In this document: piece by piece, positions 45,286 through 58,195 of the stretch
How positions within the stretch are numbered: the stretch's first letter is position 1
Layout of the letters: each line of letters opens with the position of its first letter
DNA from: Apricaphanius iberus
Lineage: Eukaryota; Chordata; Actinopteri; Cyprinodontiformes; Aphaniidae
Assembly (NCBI GenBank): GCA_028564705.1
Contig: JAPXFQ010002840.1
Location: 1,450,001-1,514,000, forward strand
Length of the DNA stretch: 64,000 nucleotides
Reading direction: 5' to 3'
Made by a program: the position numbers and the translations under genes
Notes under the pieces: generated by a model
The model's input: only the letters and a program-made list of their open reading frames with translations
The model's database searches: none
What the model was told of the DNA's origin: nothing

Positions 45286-46311
45286 AACAAATGTTAGCTA
45301 TTAATTTCAGAACCATTCAGTAATGCTCTTCTTTCTTTTTTTGGGTAGGGAAATACGTTTTTTTGTTTTTTCCTGTAACTGTGTGGACTACTCATTTCTG
45401 GTCTTTGGCCTATGTTTGCCATGAAACCAAAGAATAAAGAGAGTAACAGTAGTCAATCATTTATTACAAATCATATCATTACCACAGCATTCACAAACAT
45501 CACCTCCTGCATCGTTTCCAAATATTCAGCAGCCATAGAAGGGGAATTTACCAAACTATTCATACAAAGTTGGGGGATGATATTGCATTCTAAAGCCTGA
45601 TCAGTTTCTTTTACTAGAGTTATGCGGCTGATCCAACTCCTGGAAGACAAACTCTTTTCTTTTTTTCCTTTTACCACAAATTACACATGAGACAACGTAG
45701 CCAATTGCCATTTTGCTCACAATCGTTTTTTTTCCACCATGGACTGATTTAACATTCAGACAATATTCACATGAACAGGTGGATAAATGCAACAAAATAC
45801 AAATGTACGACTGGCATAAAAATGGAGTGACTCTTAAATATAGTAGTTAATGTGCTCTTAACTTTGTTAGCCCCAACAAACGTTCTCTCGTTACTATGGG
45901 AACATTTAAACGTGCATTAAAAACTGCAACTCGGCACAATGCTGAATCAGTTTCTCTGTAGTGAGACGGTCCCATTTGGGAAGTTTTAAAGGCCTCGTTG
46001 CTTCAAAAGAAAGGCCAGGCTAGAAGTTTGGAAATACCCCATATAAATTTAATATAAATCCATATATGAAGTAGGAGTCTTAATAGGTTTTTCCTATTTA
46101 CTGTGTGTAAGCCTATTTTCTATGCAAAGTGCCTCTGTTGTTTGTTTCACATTTTGATCATTGTGCATTACATAAGGTATTTATACATGCAATGACAGTA
46201 GGCTTTGAGCCTGCTGGCTTATTTTTTTTATATCAAAGCGTGGGTGCAGAAACTCGTTTTGAGCAGGTTGCTACATCACCTTTCCTCTTTCTCTGTTCTT
46301 CTTCCCATCAG
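45286..46311. other. intron, no feature recognised
   Basis: No feature recognised apart from the acceptor of the exon at 46312. Confidence 0.5.
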
Positions 46312-46411
46312 AGTGTGTGAAGCTGTTGCTGTCTTCAGGATTGCCTGCTGACATTTTGGATGAAAAGGGATTCACACCGTTACACTTTGCTGCTGCCCAC
46401 GGTCACACCAG
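46312..46411 (+). CDS. cttnbp2: cttnbp2 exon: ankyrin repeat
   Basis: This 100-base exon sits between the acceptor CCCATCAG and donor GTGGGA. It completes a codon split in phase 1 (G|AG = Glu) and ends in phase 2. The translation ECVKLLLSSGLPADILDEKG followed by FTPLHFAAAHGHT is a textbook ankyrin half-repeat plus the start of the next (TPLHFAA). It continues AAAQNGQT from the previous exon and joins CVEALLASG of the following exon through a serine codon formed across the junction. Ankyrin repeats in this protein mediate protein-protein contacts; no specific partner can be inferred. The donor GTGGGA is not the strongest consensus, but phase and repeat continuity on both sides support it. Confidence 0.93.
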
Positions 46412-48588
46412 GTGGGACTTCTTAAAAAGACCGACAATCTCTGCATTTCTTTATACGTGTACATTTCATAGTTTAACTGATATAATTGATGATAGTGTGT
46501 GACCTATTTTTTTTAATGAGCAATGAAAATGCGCAGGGTGAGGCAGGGTACTACTGTGCTGCGCTAACAGGGGGCAGTGCTGAGCCCAATAGGTACAATA
46601 GGCAACAGATGCTCTTCTTCTAGGCTGAAAGTCTGGGAAAATACAAAATAATAGCTAGTCCAGGAAAACTCTCCTCCTCAGCAATCCAGTGAAACAGCCA
46701 TATTATTGAAAATAAAGGCAAAAAGAAAGGATTTTTACATAAGAAGATCATATAGAATTTTCAATTACATCCAATCCAATTTTTTGAACGGCTCTAATGC
46801 CGTTTTTTCTGATGTGTAGCTCTGTTTAGCAAGAGTTTAAAGGTCGTCTAAATCGACAAAGAAAAGTGACTTTTTATGGTGTTATTGGACACTTAGGGGC
46901 TGATTTATCAAGATTCCTGATAATGACTGCAAAATTATGAGTGGGTTGTCCTTAATTTGCGGGTGATTTACTTAGATTGCGTTAGCAATTCTCAACAGGC
47001 GCAAGCAGCAGTATTCAAATGAGGAGTTTTCGGCCTCTAATGTGAGCTGCTCCACGGCTAGAGGGAGGATGAATAATGCGCATGGATCCATAATGCGTCT
47101 TTGGCAAAAAGTTATGCTACAATCCTGTGAATTTTGTTTTTTGTTTGTCATTAAGAAATGTCATTCATGCGCTGCTCTCTGCTGCATGCACACATATTGG
47201 AAGGTTAGACTGATTAAAACTGGATCATGTCTGAATTTAGTTTTTAAAATGTCATATATAATACCATTTATCATTGTGGTATTTTATATGATTGCTACAT
47301 TTAATAGTTGGACTCCAGGAAGGTTAACCACTACGGGGGAAACTAAAGAGGATCCTCTAGGATCATGTGCTCTCAGCACATCGTCACCAGGTGGAAACGT
47401 GCTGAGCGCGTATGTTTGTGACTGCAGCAACGGAGCTGCAGCCGAACCAGAGCATCTGTAGACCAACAGCTCCGCCCGCACAGGTCCGGCTCAGGCGGAG
47501 CAGAGATTAATCCCGCTGAGTTGCTGCTCGAAGCCGCCGCCTATTAACACCTGTGCTCCAATGTAAAATATTTTCTAAAATAAACGACTAAAATCACAGA
47601 TTTCACTCATCGCCTGTCATCTCCTCACCTCTTCTGGTCTGAACTGGACTGTAAGTAATACAGAAAGGAGTGGGAATCAAACAATGAATTAAAAGGCTGT
47701 TTGAAGTCGTTCAGTAGCAAGAAGCCATCATATTTTAAAGGACATCAGGCTGATTTGGCCACTACTGGACATTTAATACAGAAAAGGACCCAATTATTAT
47801 TTTTGCTCAACTATAAGTGCTCAATATACCGTGGTATTAATTGTAGCTCATATCACCCAGCCCTACTCACCAGTCATGAACCTCACCTCACTTTACTAAT
47901 GTAGGTAATCCATTTTTAAAAATGCAACAATCTAACAAACTCGGCATTTGGGAGTTTTCCATTATTAGTTTGACCCATATTTAGGTCAGTCATTTATTCA
48001 TGTGTATAAAGGCCTGATGTCATCATTACCTGTCAGACATGGGAACCTGAATATTTGTGTGACTGGTAAAATGTCTGTTATTACAGTGCAAAGATCATTG
48101 CTTCTAGTTGTCCGCATAAATAAATACATGGTGTGACTGATTCTCTGGTGTTCAGGGTTTTGCTAAAATGCCTTTCAAGTCTCCACCAAGTTCCCCAAGA
48201 GTAGCATAAAGACACGGCGCCTTCTCGGCTCGAGTATGTGCAGTGCTGTAATATCTGTTCACTATGGTATTTATAGAGAGGGATGCTCAACTCTATCTCC
48301 CCTTCTTAGGTCCTAGTTACACACACACACACACACACTCTCTCAAACAGCTTACTCAGTAATGCTCACTGGTTATTCTGCAGTCGTGACTCAGTGTTGC
48401 TGTGAACAGACGGGCTCAGTTTTCCTGAGGATCTCTAGAGCAGTCATTTCCCTTTGCTACCACTACAATTTTCAACCACATATTCTTCTGTATTTGTTTA
48501 AGTGTCTCCAGAAATGGCATCCATGCATTTGAATCATTTTCAGTTTCCTTTAGCAAGAACCTATCGTTCAAAAGACCTGTATCCTGCT
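46412..48588. other. intron with MITE-like edges
   Basis: GGGGCTGATTTATCAAGATT near 46896 and a GC-rich patch to 47560 may be a DNA transposon. ATATCACCCAGCCCTACTCA at 47850-47869 is a hAT-type end. (AC)n lies at 48319-48338. Confidence 0.35.
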
Positions 48589-48715
48589 ATTTTACACGTT
48601 TCAATGTCTGGGATGGGCACACATATGATAAAATGTTGAATTTGGCGCTATGTAGTATTTATATATCCTAAAATATAACTCATATTCAGGAGTTATTCTT
48701 TGACCCGCAAGTAAG
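48589..48715. repeat. diverged direct repeat, copy 1
   Basis: TGCTATTTTACACGTTTC..ATGATAAAATGTTG..CCTAAAATATAACT..GGAGTTA aligns with 50100-50230 at roughly two-thirds identity by eye. Confidence 0.55.
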
Positions 48716-48718
48716 ATG

Positions 48719-49545
48719 CTTTTTTTTTTTAAGAGAGGGTTGTTGGAGTTGGCCTGGTGTGGCGTATGCTGGTGATCGGCTCCATGGCCTGGCTGCGGTA
48801 GGGGAGGTGGGGCGCCCCTCGTCCCCCTGTGGTCTCTGGGTCCTTGGCTGGGCCCACCCTGCCATAGCCGCTCGCCGGCGGAGCCCATGGTCTCATCACT
48901 GCGGCCCCACCGGGCCCGTGCATTGTAGCTGCTGGATGTTCCCCGAGGGTTCTCCTCTGGTTCTGCCTTCCGCGGTGCGTTAGTGCGCCTGGGGCTCCTA
49001 GGCTCTGGGATCCTGTGGACGTCTGTGGCTCCGGTCTCCTTCATGTTCTGAATCGATTCCTGGGAGGCGGATTGACGGCTCCCCACACCAGCTGTCGAAC
49101 ACTCGTATGGAGAAACTTTATATTCAGCAGCATGCTCAAACACCCACATAGGGGTGGGGACTCCGGTGTTTACAGATATATTCATGGACTGAGGTTATCA
49201 TCAACAGATCATGAATAATCAGTGCTTTTCATTGACGTTGTATTTATATAGCCATATTTGCGTGTTGTTCTTAGTTCACATCGTTTCGTTGTTTTTTTTG
49301 GTCCTTTTTGTTGTCCTTTTTGCTCCTTATTTGGTTGTTTTTGATTTTTTTTATTCTCCCCCTCTCTGTCTCCCTGCAGCTGTGGAGGCAGACTGGGATG
49401 TTTTCCTCTCTTGTATCGTTAATTCAGACAGTCTCTTTTTGCTCCTTATCTCTCTTCTTCATCTTCCTTCTTCCTTATCCTTCGTCTCTTTGTCCATAAC
49501 ATCAGTAAATAAAACCCACAACAACCTCTAATAAAGATTTCGAAC
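48719..49545 (-). repeat. GC-rich probable retroelement insertion
   Basis: A run of T at 48719-48730 would be a poly(A) tail on the - strand. It is followed by about 330 bases of very GC-rich sequence and then low-complexity T/C-rich sequence. No protein domain recognised; family unknown. Confidence 0.35.
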
Positions 49546-50099
49546 CCCTTATGTATCAAGTGGAGTACTACAGTAATAGCCGTAATGCTCCACTTGAGAA
49601 AGTAAATCCATTGGGCTTTTACTTGGTTCTCAGCCATCAAATCTGAATGCCACACTGCCAGACTGGACGCGGTAGAGGGAAAAAATACCGTTATCATGGC
49701 CTGTTTGAAAGGGGCTAAAGTTTGTTGTCACATTGTTTACACCTTCTCAGACAAAATTAGCATAACAACTATTGGGCAGGAAAGTAGAGCCAGTGTGGAG
49801 GTGACAAATAGCACCTCTGTGATAACTTAATCACACAAATAAAATCCTTTGTCTTCAAACTAAAGAATAATTCTGAGATGCAACATTAGCAGAGGTAGAA
49901 ATGTAATTATTGCAGCAGTAGGTAAACAAAGTTACTTCACAATGCAGCCACAAGTTGACATAAGCGAAAAAGCTTCATAAATGGAAAAAAAAAACATTGT
50001 CATTAGCAGGTAGCTAGCGTTTTTTACTTACTGCTCTGGCCACTCCATCAAGCATTTTTATGGTGGGAATTGCACAGGGTAGAAGAGTTAAATTGACTA
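49546..50099. other. intron, no feature recognised
   Basis: No feature recognised. Confidence 0.5.
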
Positions 50100-50230
50100 T
50101 ATCATGCTATTTTACAGCTTTCAACTTCTGTGACAATCATATGTGTATGATAAAATGTTACCGTTGGTCTTATACAGTATTAATTTGTCCTGAAATGTAA
50201 CTTGTATCCTGTAGTTAATGTTAGACCACG
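50100..50230. repeat. diverged direct repeat, copy 2
   Basis: ATGCTATTTTACAGCTTTCA..ATGATAAAATGTTA..CTGAAATGTAACT..GTAGTTA; counterpart of 48589-48715. Confidence 0.55.
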
Positions 50231-50747
50231 AGGTGAAACGGCTCGTTTCTCTATAAACCCACCTCATGCACCCCAATCCTCCGCTTCCCCTCTCTGCTCC
50301 ACTGCAGAGCCGGGAGCAGATCACACTGAGACAAACAGTGCTGAGCTTAATCTCAGACAGTATTCTAACAGTGAATTTGGTTTATTTTTTGTAAAAAAAA
50401 ATGCAGTCAACAAAGTCTATTCAATTTGCTAAATCTCCAGGCTTTAGACAGAGCTCAAACCAACACAGCTGTGTCCACTAAGCAAACCTTTCCAGCCCAA
50501 TATATAAAAAAGCCGTGGGTGTTGTTTGCACCGTTTACTGAACATTCTGAGATGCTACAGATCAATTAATGAACCACACAATGCTGTTATAAGATAAGAA
50601 AATGTGGAAATTCTTTCGTTATCTGCTCCTGACTAATACTTTTTTTTACACTGAGACCTCTTAAATGTGTTGGCAGCTATTTTTTCTCTGGTTTTTCACT
50701 GTAAGATGCAGGAAGATCTCAAATAGACATTTTTTCACCCCCTAAAG

Positions 50748-51056
50748 CACAAGTGTCAAACTCAAATCAAATCCGGCTCTCCATGGCCATTTACGTGGCC
50801 CTCTAAAGTTCCATTTTTGTGCACCCAAATACAATTTTATTAGTAAGATAAAATCAGTGTTTATTTAAAACGTGATTTAATCACATCATTATGTAAAGTT
50901 CAGGATTATTTAATTTTAAGATGTACTTTTGGAATGTGGAGCGTGATTTTAATGGTTTATAGTAGTTTGATCAATACTTTCTGCGACAACGGACTCTTTA
51001 AGGATATTCATCAGCTTGATGTGGCCCAAAAAGTAGAAATGAGTTTGACACCGCTG
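50748..51056. mobile_element. hAT MITE with perfect 8-bp target duplication
   Basis: Ends CACAAGTGTCAAACTC and GAGTTTGACACCGCTG with flanking CCCTAAAG at 50740-50747 and 51057-51064. Sequence style (GTGTCAAACTC..GTGGCCC..GAGTTTGACAC) is that of vertebrate hAT/Charlie-type MITEs. Confidence 0.9.
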
Positions 51057-51064
51057 CCCTAAAG

Positions 51065-51664
51065 GAATTCAGGGAGTTTTAGAGTAAGTTAAACTGGTTG
51101 TGGTTATTGAAGTTGGGAAAATCTTCATCTCGTTTTTTTATTTACTTTCATCACCAGAACCCTGCTATAAACAGCGGTGCGTCCGCTCTATTTCTCTATT
51201 TCGCTCTTAAGCTTAAGTTTTTGTTTTTTTACATAAACACATATTTATTTTTTAATGGGTTAAATATATTTTCAAAACAATTCACAACAGTTGATAAAAT
51301 AAATTAGGCCTAATGATAAGGGTTTAAATTCATAAACCTCTGACAGAGCTTGCTAATAATGTTAAGATAAGATAAGTCTTTATTAATCTCACAATGGAGA
51401 AATTCACGAGTTACAATCAGCTCTCAGAATAGGCAAGAAATGTTTCCACAGGAATTAAAAATAAAAATATTTTCGCTGCAGGAAAATACTTCCATCCCCA
51501 GTTTTGTTCTAATCTTTTTTTAAATCAGTTTTCCAGAGGCATCCGGTTATTAGTAATGTCTCATTTGTGGCATACTGTCCCCCACTTGTTCTCCCAAGTC
51601 TTAACACTGGTTAATCATACTGTCATCACATGGAGAGTTCCTAATGTGGCCCTTGTCTTTGCAG
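51065..51664. other. intron with a retroposon tail fragment
   Basis: AAGATAAGATAAGTCTTTAT..CACAATGGAGAAATTCAC at 51362-51407 resembles a fish retroposon 3' end on the - strand. Nothing else seen before the acceptor at 51664. Confidence 0.4.
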
Positions 51665-51815
51665 TTGTGTGGAGGCGCTCCTGGCGTCCGGAGCTGCTGT
51701 GGACTCTGTGGCGGCCGAAGGGCAGACTTCCCTCTTCCTGGCCTGTGAAGCAGGAAGGCTGGACTGTGCTCAGGCTCTACTAAACGCAGGAGCCAGTCGA
51801 TCACTCACCACTACA
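51665..51815 (+). CDS. cttnbp2: cttnbp2 exon: ankyrin repeats
   Basis: This 151-base exon lies between the acceptor TTTGCAG and donor GTGAGT. The first base finishes the split serine codon; the exon then reads CVEALLASGAAVDSVAAEG, GQTSLFLACEAGRLDCAQAL and LNAGASRSLTTT, ending in phase 0. These are one and a half ankyrin repeats with the usual G-x-T-x-L/F...A...G spacing. The C-terminal SLTTT followed by DGCTTLHAAV in the next exon matches the order expected in CTTNBP2 (...RSVKTT DGWTPVHAAV in mammals). The exon is GC-rich compared with the AT-rich intron on both sides. Confidence 0.94.
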
Positions 51816-52394
51816 GTGAGTCTTTCTTTGGCATTCTTTATGACTATTGTGGTTTGTTCTGTTGTTTGGACACAACTGACAAAGATGTGCATTCCTCCTG
51901 AATAATGAAATTTCATATTTTAGTACATTGGACATTTTTTCTGCCCACATTTTTTTTTTGCTGAATAATCTCTCTCCTCTCACTTTTCTGTTACTACGTT
52001 GTAACACTCTTTGTTTCATACTGGCGCTCAGCCACACAAAGGATTTAAGTAGTCTTAGGGATTTGGTCGCATGAATCATGTGAGCCCATTGATGTAAAGA
52101 CTTGCTGCGTCTCCACGGTAACCATAAGAGCTTATGAGTTGCTGCGGCAGCGTGAGATGAGCTCCTATATTTAGCTACTTTCTTAGTTCTACCTGCTGTT
52201 CCTGCTGTACTCTATAACACATCTCAACTCCTAAACTTTTTGGTGTTCGAAAACTATAATTTAACATCTAAATTGGAATTAGATACGTTAAAAGTGCAGT
52301 TTAAAATCTACTTAATTTCCTACTGTGGGTTTTTATGTTTTATTGTTGGGAACTTCATAATATTTGGTGCAGTGATTAGAATAGCTTCAAGGCA

Positions 52395-53155
52395 GTGGCA
52401 GTGAGAAGAGAGGGTTTAGGTGTGTCAGTCCCAATGCAGGGATCCACAACCAAAGTCAGATGCCCATCGTACTTTCGTGTTAAATGGAAACCATGGCCTC
52501 TAGCTCAGAGGTTTAATCAACACGTCGTCTGTAAAGAATTACAAATAACTCTGGCTAATGTATTTATAGAACACATCACCCCAGTTCTAAAGTCCTTACA
52601 CTGGCTCCCTGTAGCTCAGAGAATAGACTTCAAAGTGCTTTAATTAGTTTATAAATCATTGAAAGTACATTAGAGATCAGCTATCACGGTACAAACCATC
52701 CAGATAAGTAAGGTCCTCCAGATCTATTTTATTGAAGCAGCTTTCAGTTTCTATGCTCCTCATATCTGGAACAAACTACCGGGAGAATGCAAAGCTGCAG
52801 AGACACTGAAATCTTTTAAATCTAAAATAAAAACGTACCTATTTAGACTTGCCTATGAGTAACTGTTTCTACTTGCTTGTTTTTAATTTTTCACACAAAC
52901 TGTAGTCTTGATTACTGTAAATGCTTTCTTGTATTTTGTGTCAGATCAGTTAGTGGAAGGAAGAACTGTGAGCTTCTCAGTGAGATCATTAATCAGTGCT
53001 TTTTTTTCCCCTTACATTGTTGTATTGTCCTTATTATTGTGTTATTGCAATTGCTTTCAAATTGATTTATGCTGTGTTTCAATTTTAATAATGTAAAGCA
53101 CCTTGAATTACCTTGTGTTGAAAGTGTGCTTTATAAATAAAACTGCCTTGCCTTT
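52395..53155 (+). mobile_element. L2-type LINE, 3' end
   Basis: Frame fragments TPVLKSLHWLPVAQRIDFKV and HIWNKLPGECKAAETLKSFK then SKIKTYLF match the C-terminus of fish L2-type LINE ORF2 proteins (HWLPV..RI.FK...LWN.LP...R.A.....FK..LKT.LF). The 3' tail GTAAAGCACCTTGAATTACC..TTTATAAATAAAACTGCC closes the element. 5' truncated, with several stops. Confidence 0.75.
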
Positions 53156-53589
53156 TACTTCTTGGATGTTTCTACATTTTAAAGAACTCAACTACAAACT
53201 TCAGTGTATTTTTTTCCTACTTTCTTACACTTCATAATTATGTATAAATGTGCATAATACTAGTATGAATGTAAATGTGTTTTAGAGGGAATTCAATCCA
53301 AAAGCCAGCAGGCTAGCTATATGTACATTGAATAATAGTAATAGTGGAGGGGCAAAAAGAGCTTCCGCAGAGCTGTGCTGTCACTGTTGAACAGTATTGC
53401 TAACAAGATGAAAACTAGCAATGTAGGTATTACTAATTCAGATCATCTTTATTGGAATATTGAAAAAGTATTCAGTGCAAAGCTTTCAGACCTGTTTCAA
53501 ACAGCTAACTAGTTATGGGAAGACAGTCCTTAAAACTTTGCGTGGAATCCTCACTAAAACCGTACTTAAGCTCAGCAACTAGTACGTTT

Positions 53590-54692
53590 CTGATCTATTA
53601 AACTTGGAGTTCGCACAGCTGGACGCAATTTCCTCTTTATAAATCAGACTCTTCGTAAAAATGTGCTCAGATGTTTCTGGATCATATCCCGCCTCCTACA
53701 CACCCGCTTTCTGCCATAAACGGTCAATGCAAAGTGTCCAGTGAATATTCTGCATCGACTTAAGCCGGCTAATATGGGATGTTTCACGGGTAACCATGGA
53801 AATCGAGAAGCGGAGAAAGACACAGCTGTAGGCATGTGGAGGCAGAGAAAACTATATAAAGCTTTACTCAGCCAAAGGCTTCACGTAAAAAGAAAAAAAT
53901 ATAGTTACAATAAAAATGTGTTAGAAGACGAGAGTAAAAAATAACCTAATAGTAAAAAAGGTTTACATTAAATGTAAAGTTCCAATTATTGGCTATGATT
54001 CTCTCTTTAGCGACAATAAGACTGGAATCAAAGCAAATTTAAAACAAATAAAATAAAATCACAATTGAACATAATAAGTTTATGCACTCCTAGATATTTA
54101 AAGCCTGGCGAGAAGGTGCGCTTCAAAACCACTTTTAAAAAGTATCATCCGTGCACAATATTGATTCGGTGTCATAAAAATACACGGAAAAGCTGAAGGT
54201 GACACGGTGTTGATGCAGCAGCGTGCCTGGCATAAAAAAGGAATCTTCAATCCAGCGCATCCACTGTGCATAATTATGCAGGGATGCTGCAGCATTATTT
54301 GTTCTTTACACATTCACCAATACGGGTAATTGCTATAAAATCTCAAGACATAATTCTTAAATGCAACATATTTTTAATCAAATTCTCATTTTTATTATCA
54401 GTGCCTATAGGCGGGACGGGGCAGAAGTTTGTGTGTTGTTTTTGGTTATTTGTGTGTGCAATGCTCTAGAAGTCTGAAAATGTGGCTTAAATTCATAATT
54501 TTGGTATTTCCCCCGATGCGCTGTTAGTGCCCTAAATGTCCAAAAAGTGCGTAAGCAAGATCCTCAGTGTGCTTAAAGCTGTGCACGTTTTTCCGGCAAC
54601 TTTTTTTCTATAAATCCCAACCTTTGCGTATAAAGTTGCTTACGTGGTTTTCAGACCCCGTTTTCTGCGTAAGCAAGCCTTATTAATGAGAC
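53590..54692. mobile_element. possible Harbinger-like element
   Basis: The right end (GTGCGTAAGCAAGATCCTC..CGTAAGCAAGCCTTATTAAT then GAGACCCC) is similar to the right end of the Harbinger element at the window start. The left limit is uncertain; a GCACAGCTGGACGC..TTTATAAATCAGACT stretch near 53615-53650 looks subterminal. No transposase domain inside. Confidence 0.4.
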
Positions 54693-55470
54693 CCCTGGTC
54701 TTTACACAGCAGAAGCAATGAAGACATACAAGTCATTAGATGGCTATAACTTTTTCATGTCTGGACAAAGTGTGTCTATCACACTTATTATGCTCTAAGT
54801 GGTCTCAGGACATGGATATTTAATTTAAAACTTCTTTTATCAGGGTCATCGTAGATAAAAGAAAATATTGGAGTCAATTTCTGCCAAAAGACTTTCAGAT
54901 TAGTTTCACATATGCCTATTATTAAGAAAATACTGGGAAATGCTCTGATGTGGAAAAAGCCGTACATTTGTGAGAGAAAACAAAAAAACAACAACATTTA
55001 ATTATGCACAAGTAGGTGCACCTCTCAGTTCCACATGCAGCAGAAGGCAGTTATGAGACTGTGTGTTCAAGCCACAGCTGTCATGATTTTAGAGGAATAG
55101 GGCGTAAATGCAGACTGATGTAATGCATGATTTAATGGTAAAAAAAGAATAACTTACTTTGACACCCAGACAATACACACCGAACACTAGAGTAAGGTGG
55201 GGAGTAAAAGACTGAGAATCCAGCAGAAATGGAGAGATCGGAGAGCTTAAGCATACTGGGAGGAGTGCAAATACAGAAACCAGGAGAGACAATTAAGGAC
55301 AACCATATGCAGGTGTGCCAGGGAGAGCAAGTAAGGGAAGATCGAAGATGCATTGAAGCTGGGACATGAGGTTTAGTGTCAGGAGGATTAAAACACACAA
55401 AAACACAAGAAAAGGCACATTCAATGCTAGGCCGAAAGAAATTCAAATAAGAATTCAAAAATGCCTAATA
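54693..55470. other. intron, no feature recognised
   Basis: No feature recognised. Confidence 0.45.
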
Positions 55471-55751
55471 TTAAAGGCACATTGTGTAATATTCGGACAG
55501 TAGGGGGCAGTAAATACCTAAATTATCATAAGCATACGGTATCTGTGTCTTCGAGTAAGAAACTCAACAACGGAGGTCCAACTAGTGTTGTTTTAGGACC
55601 CACGCCTATGTATTTTAAAACTGATTTTAAAGTCATATTTTACAATATCGCCGATATTTTGTAAATAATGTGCTTTACGTATTTATTATTACATGATATT
55701 TTAACGGCTATTTTCAAAGATGTACTGCAAAAACTGTCACTGTCACTTTAA
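55471..55751. mobile_element. TTAA-bounded MITE, inverted relative of 19779-20250
   Basis: TTAAAGGCACATTGTGTAAT..GGACAGTAGGGGGCAGTAAA through ACTGCAAAAACTGTCACTGT matches the reverse complement of the element at 19779, with an internal deletion. Right side keeps TTAA at 55748-55751. Confidence 0.7.
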
Positions 55752-58195
55752 AGAGAAACTAATACAAAGAAACGATCTACAAATGACCGGACCTAAATAA
55801 AGACAAAAAGCAAAAGCACAGAATGAACACTCAAAATGGAAAAAGAATGTAGAGTCCAAAGACAACCCGGAAGCAACCAATTATTGTAACAAGAGCCGGT
55901 GAACTGTTCAAATTTTTAGTGTGAATGTTTAATTTCAATGTTCAAGCCTGTTCGTACTTAATATCGATTCAAATGGATTTAAAAAAAAACTACTATTAAA
56001 TATTTTGCCATTTAAAAATTGAGGGTTAAAAATAGATTATGACCGGATTCTTTTTGATGGTCAGAACGATGGGCAACAAAATTGTCTAGCAAAACCTCTG
56101 CTCGGGACGGAAGCTTTTTCTAGTAAGAACATGACAGAGAAATCCCCACAGACAAAACTCTGTTAAAAATCCAACATTTTTATAAAGATGAAAACAAGAG
56201 TCCTTAGCGACAAAGTACAGCTTAGTACTGTTCTTAATGTTCTAGTATTTCAAACTACTATATCCTTAGCATCTCGCAACTACTAGCTGTATTAATCAGA
56301 TTTAACATTCTCACATGCTGGTTTTCCAGTTTCTCAGCATTAGGCGAAGAAGCAGAGAATGTGAACTTTTCTTATAAAAATGCAGCAGATACCACTTACC
56401 TCACTGCTGCACCACCACAGCTTACTATCAGAAAGCTCTTGCCATGTAGCTATAGGCTGTAACACCTTTAGCTTATCTTTTTTCACCCAAATTCAGTTGG
56501 TTTCTGATTCATGCATAAAAGGAATGTGCTGCTCTCGTTGCCCACAGAGCTTAAAAAGAAGCTGCCAGAGTCTCTTTTCTAAACTGTTCTCCATTTTTTC
56601 TTTACATTTAAGGAATCTCAACAGGGAAATAATTTTTTCACAGCATTTTATAACATTACTTTTAGAGTAATATATTTAAATGGCTATACTGTAATTGAAT
56701 AATTATCGATTTATTCTTTAAAGAAATTGATTAATGATCATTTTCATGTACATGATGATGTTATTTTCAAGTTTTGTTTTATAATGTAGGATTGTGAGCA
56801 AAAAAACCTTGATGGTATTTTCTTGGAGTTTTTTTTTTTTTCCATGACTGCCAACATATCACATGCAGGATCTTCTGATACGCACGTTTCCTTTGATAAA
56901 CATGCCAAGAAGTCTGTGGGACTTATAAAGCTGGACACCTCAGCAACACCTCAGAAGATGAAGTAACAAAGAAGGAGAAAAAGTGAGATGTGTAAGCCAT
57001 TCTGTTTGATCTCCTGGGCAGAGTATGAATGATCCTTCTGGCATCACTCTGAAAACCCTCCCATTTTTCTAAAAAGCCTCACTTCAAAGATGTTCCCTAT
57101 GACTAACTTCCAAACAAGCGTTTTTTTTCTATCAGCTAGAAACACCTCATGTCATCTGACACGTAGCCAACCATTATGAGAGTCACTCTAGTCAGTCACA
57201 GAGACCATTAGCCTCGGTGTCTCTGACAGAAAGAGAAAGACAAAGCTGGATTGTTTTGCTACCTGCTGGCTAAGAGCCAAACATCTATGAGGAATAAGCT
57301 AATGTTTCCATGAAAATGAGGTGAAAAAACATTTTATGTTGCTTTGCTTTCAATCTTCATCAGAACAGAGGTGAAACTCCGTTAATGTCAAACTCTGTCT
57401 CCCCTTTTTTCTCAGCCTTCTAGATGAGATATAAGAACATTCGGACAAAAGATATAAGGCGCTTTCATAAGACGCACCGTGCCAGCGTATAATATTCACT
57501 GCATTGTGTGGCTTATGAATCTGTCATAGCAGCCTGGTGTTTGCGGGAATTTTGCAGCATTTGTGCCGGCAAGCTTGGTAGTCACATTACCGCTATATCA
57601 CCGAAGCGCCGGTTTTATGAATGAAGCCACAACGGAGGTTGATGTCATGAAGATGTGTGAAATGTGCGCTGAGCCCCAGCCTGCAACAGTATGTAAAATG
57701 CAACTAAACCTGGGGAGTTTGTTAAGCATTTATAAGCTGTATCAGCTTCTGAGATTCTGGCCTTTAGAGCTGAAGATCAGATCACCAGACTGTGAAGGAC
57801 AGCCACCGTTTGGAGCAGCTCACAAAAGACTTTATCAATCTGGATAAAAAACAAGTTATGTCCATCTATTTGCCCTGTTACCTGCACCCTGCACGTCCCA
57901 GCCTGCACTACCCCCTTGCATGTTCATCTAAAGCGATAGGAACGGATTGATGAATGTATTTACAGTGAAGGGGTGGAGGACGGGATGTCTGCTGATAGTT
58001 TAACTGGTTGTGTGGGATTGCTTTTGCCTTTAATTTGTTTCATTTTTCTGTTTTTATCATTGTGAAGCACTTTGTGCTGATTTCGTCATGAAGTGTCCTC
58101 TACAAAGAAAATTTGATTCTTGCTTAGATCTCTGATTGGTAGACGTGATTGTGTTTTAATATATAATTTTTAAAGTAAAAAATTTGTGTTATTTA
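55752..58195. other. intron with a weak LINE tail
   Basis: TGTGAAGCACTTTGTGCTGA..GTCCTCTACAAAG near 58062-58110 may be a LINE 3' end. The remainder shows nothing recognised. Confidence 0.35.

Noticed and set aside
48601..49185. 194-residue frame on the - strand
   Set aside because: Low-complexity Pro/Gly/Arg sequence in a GC-rich repeat-like block; no family recognised and it crosses the T-run boundary.
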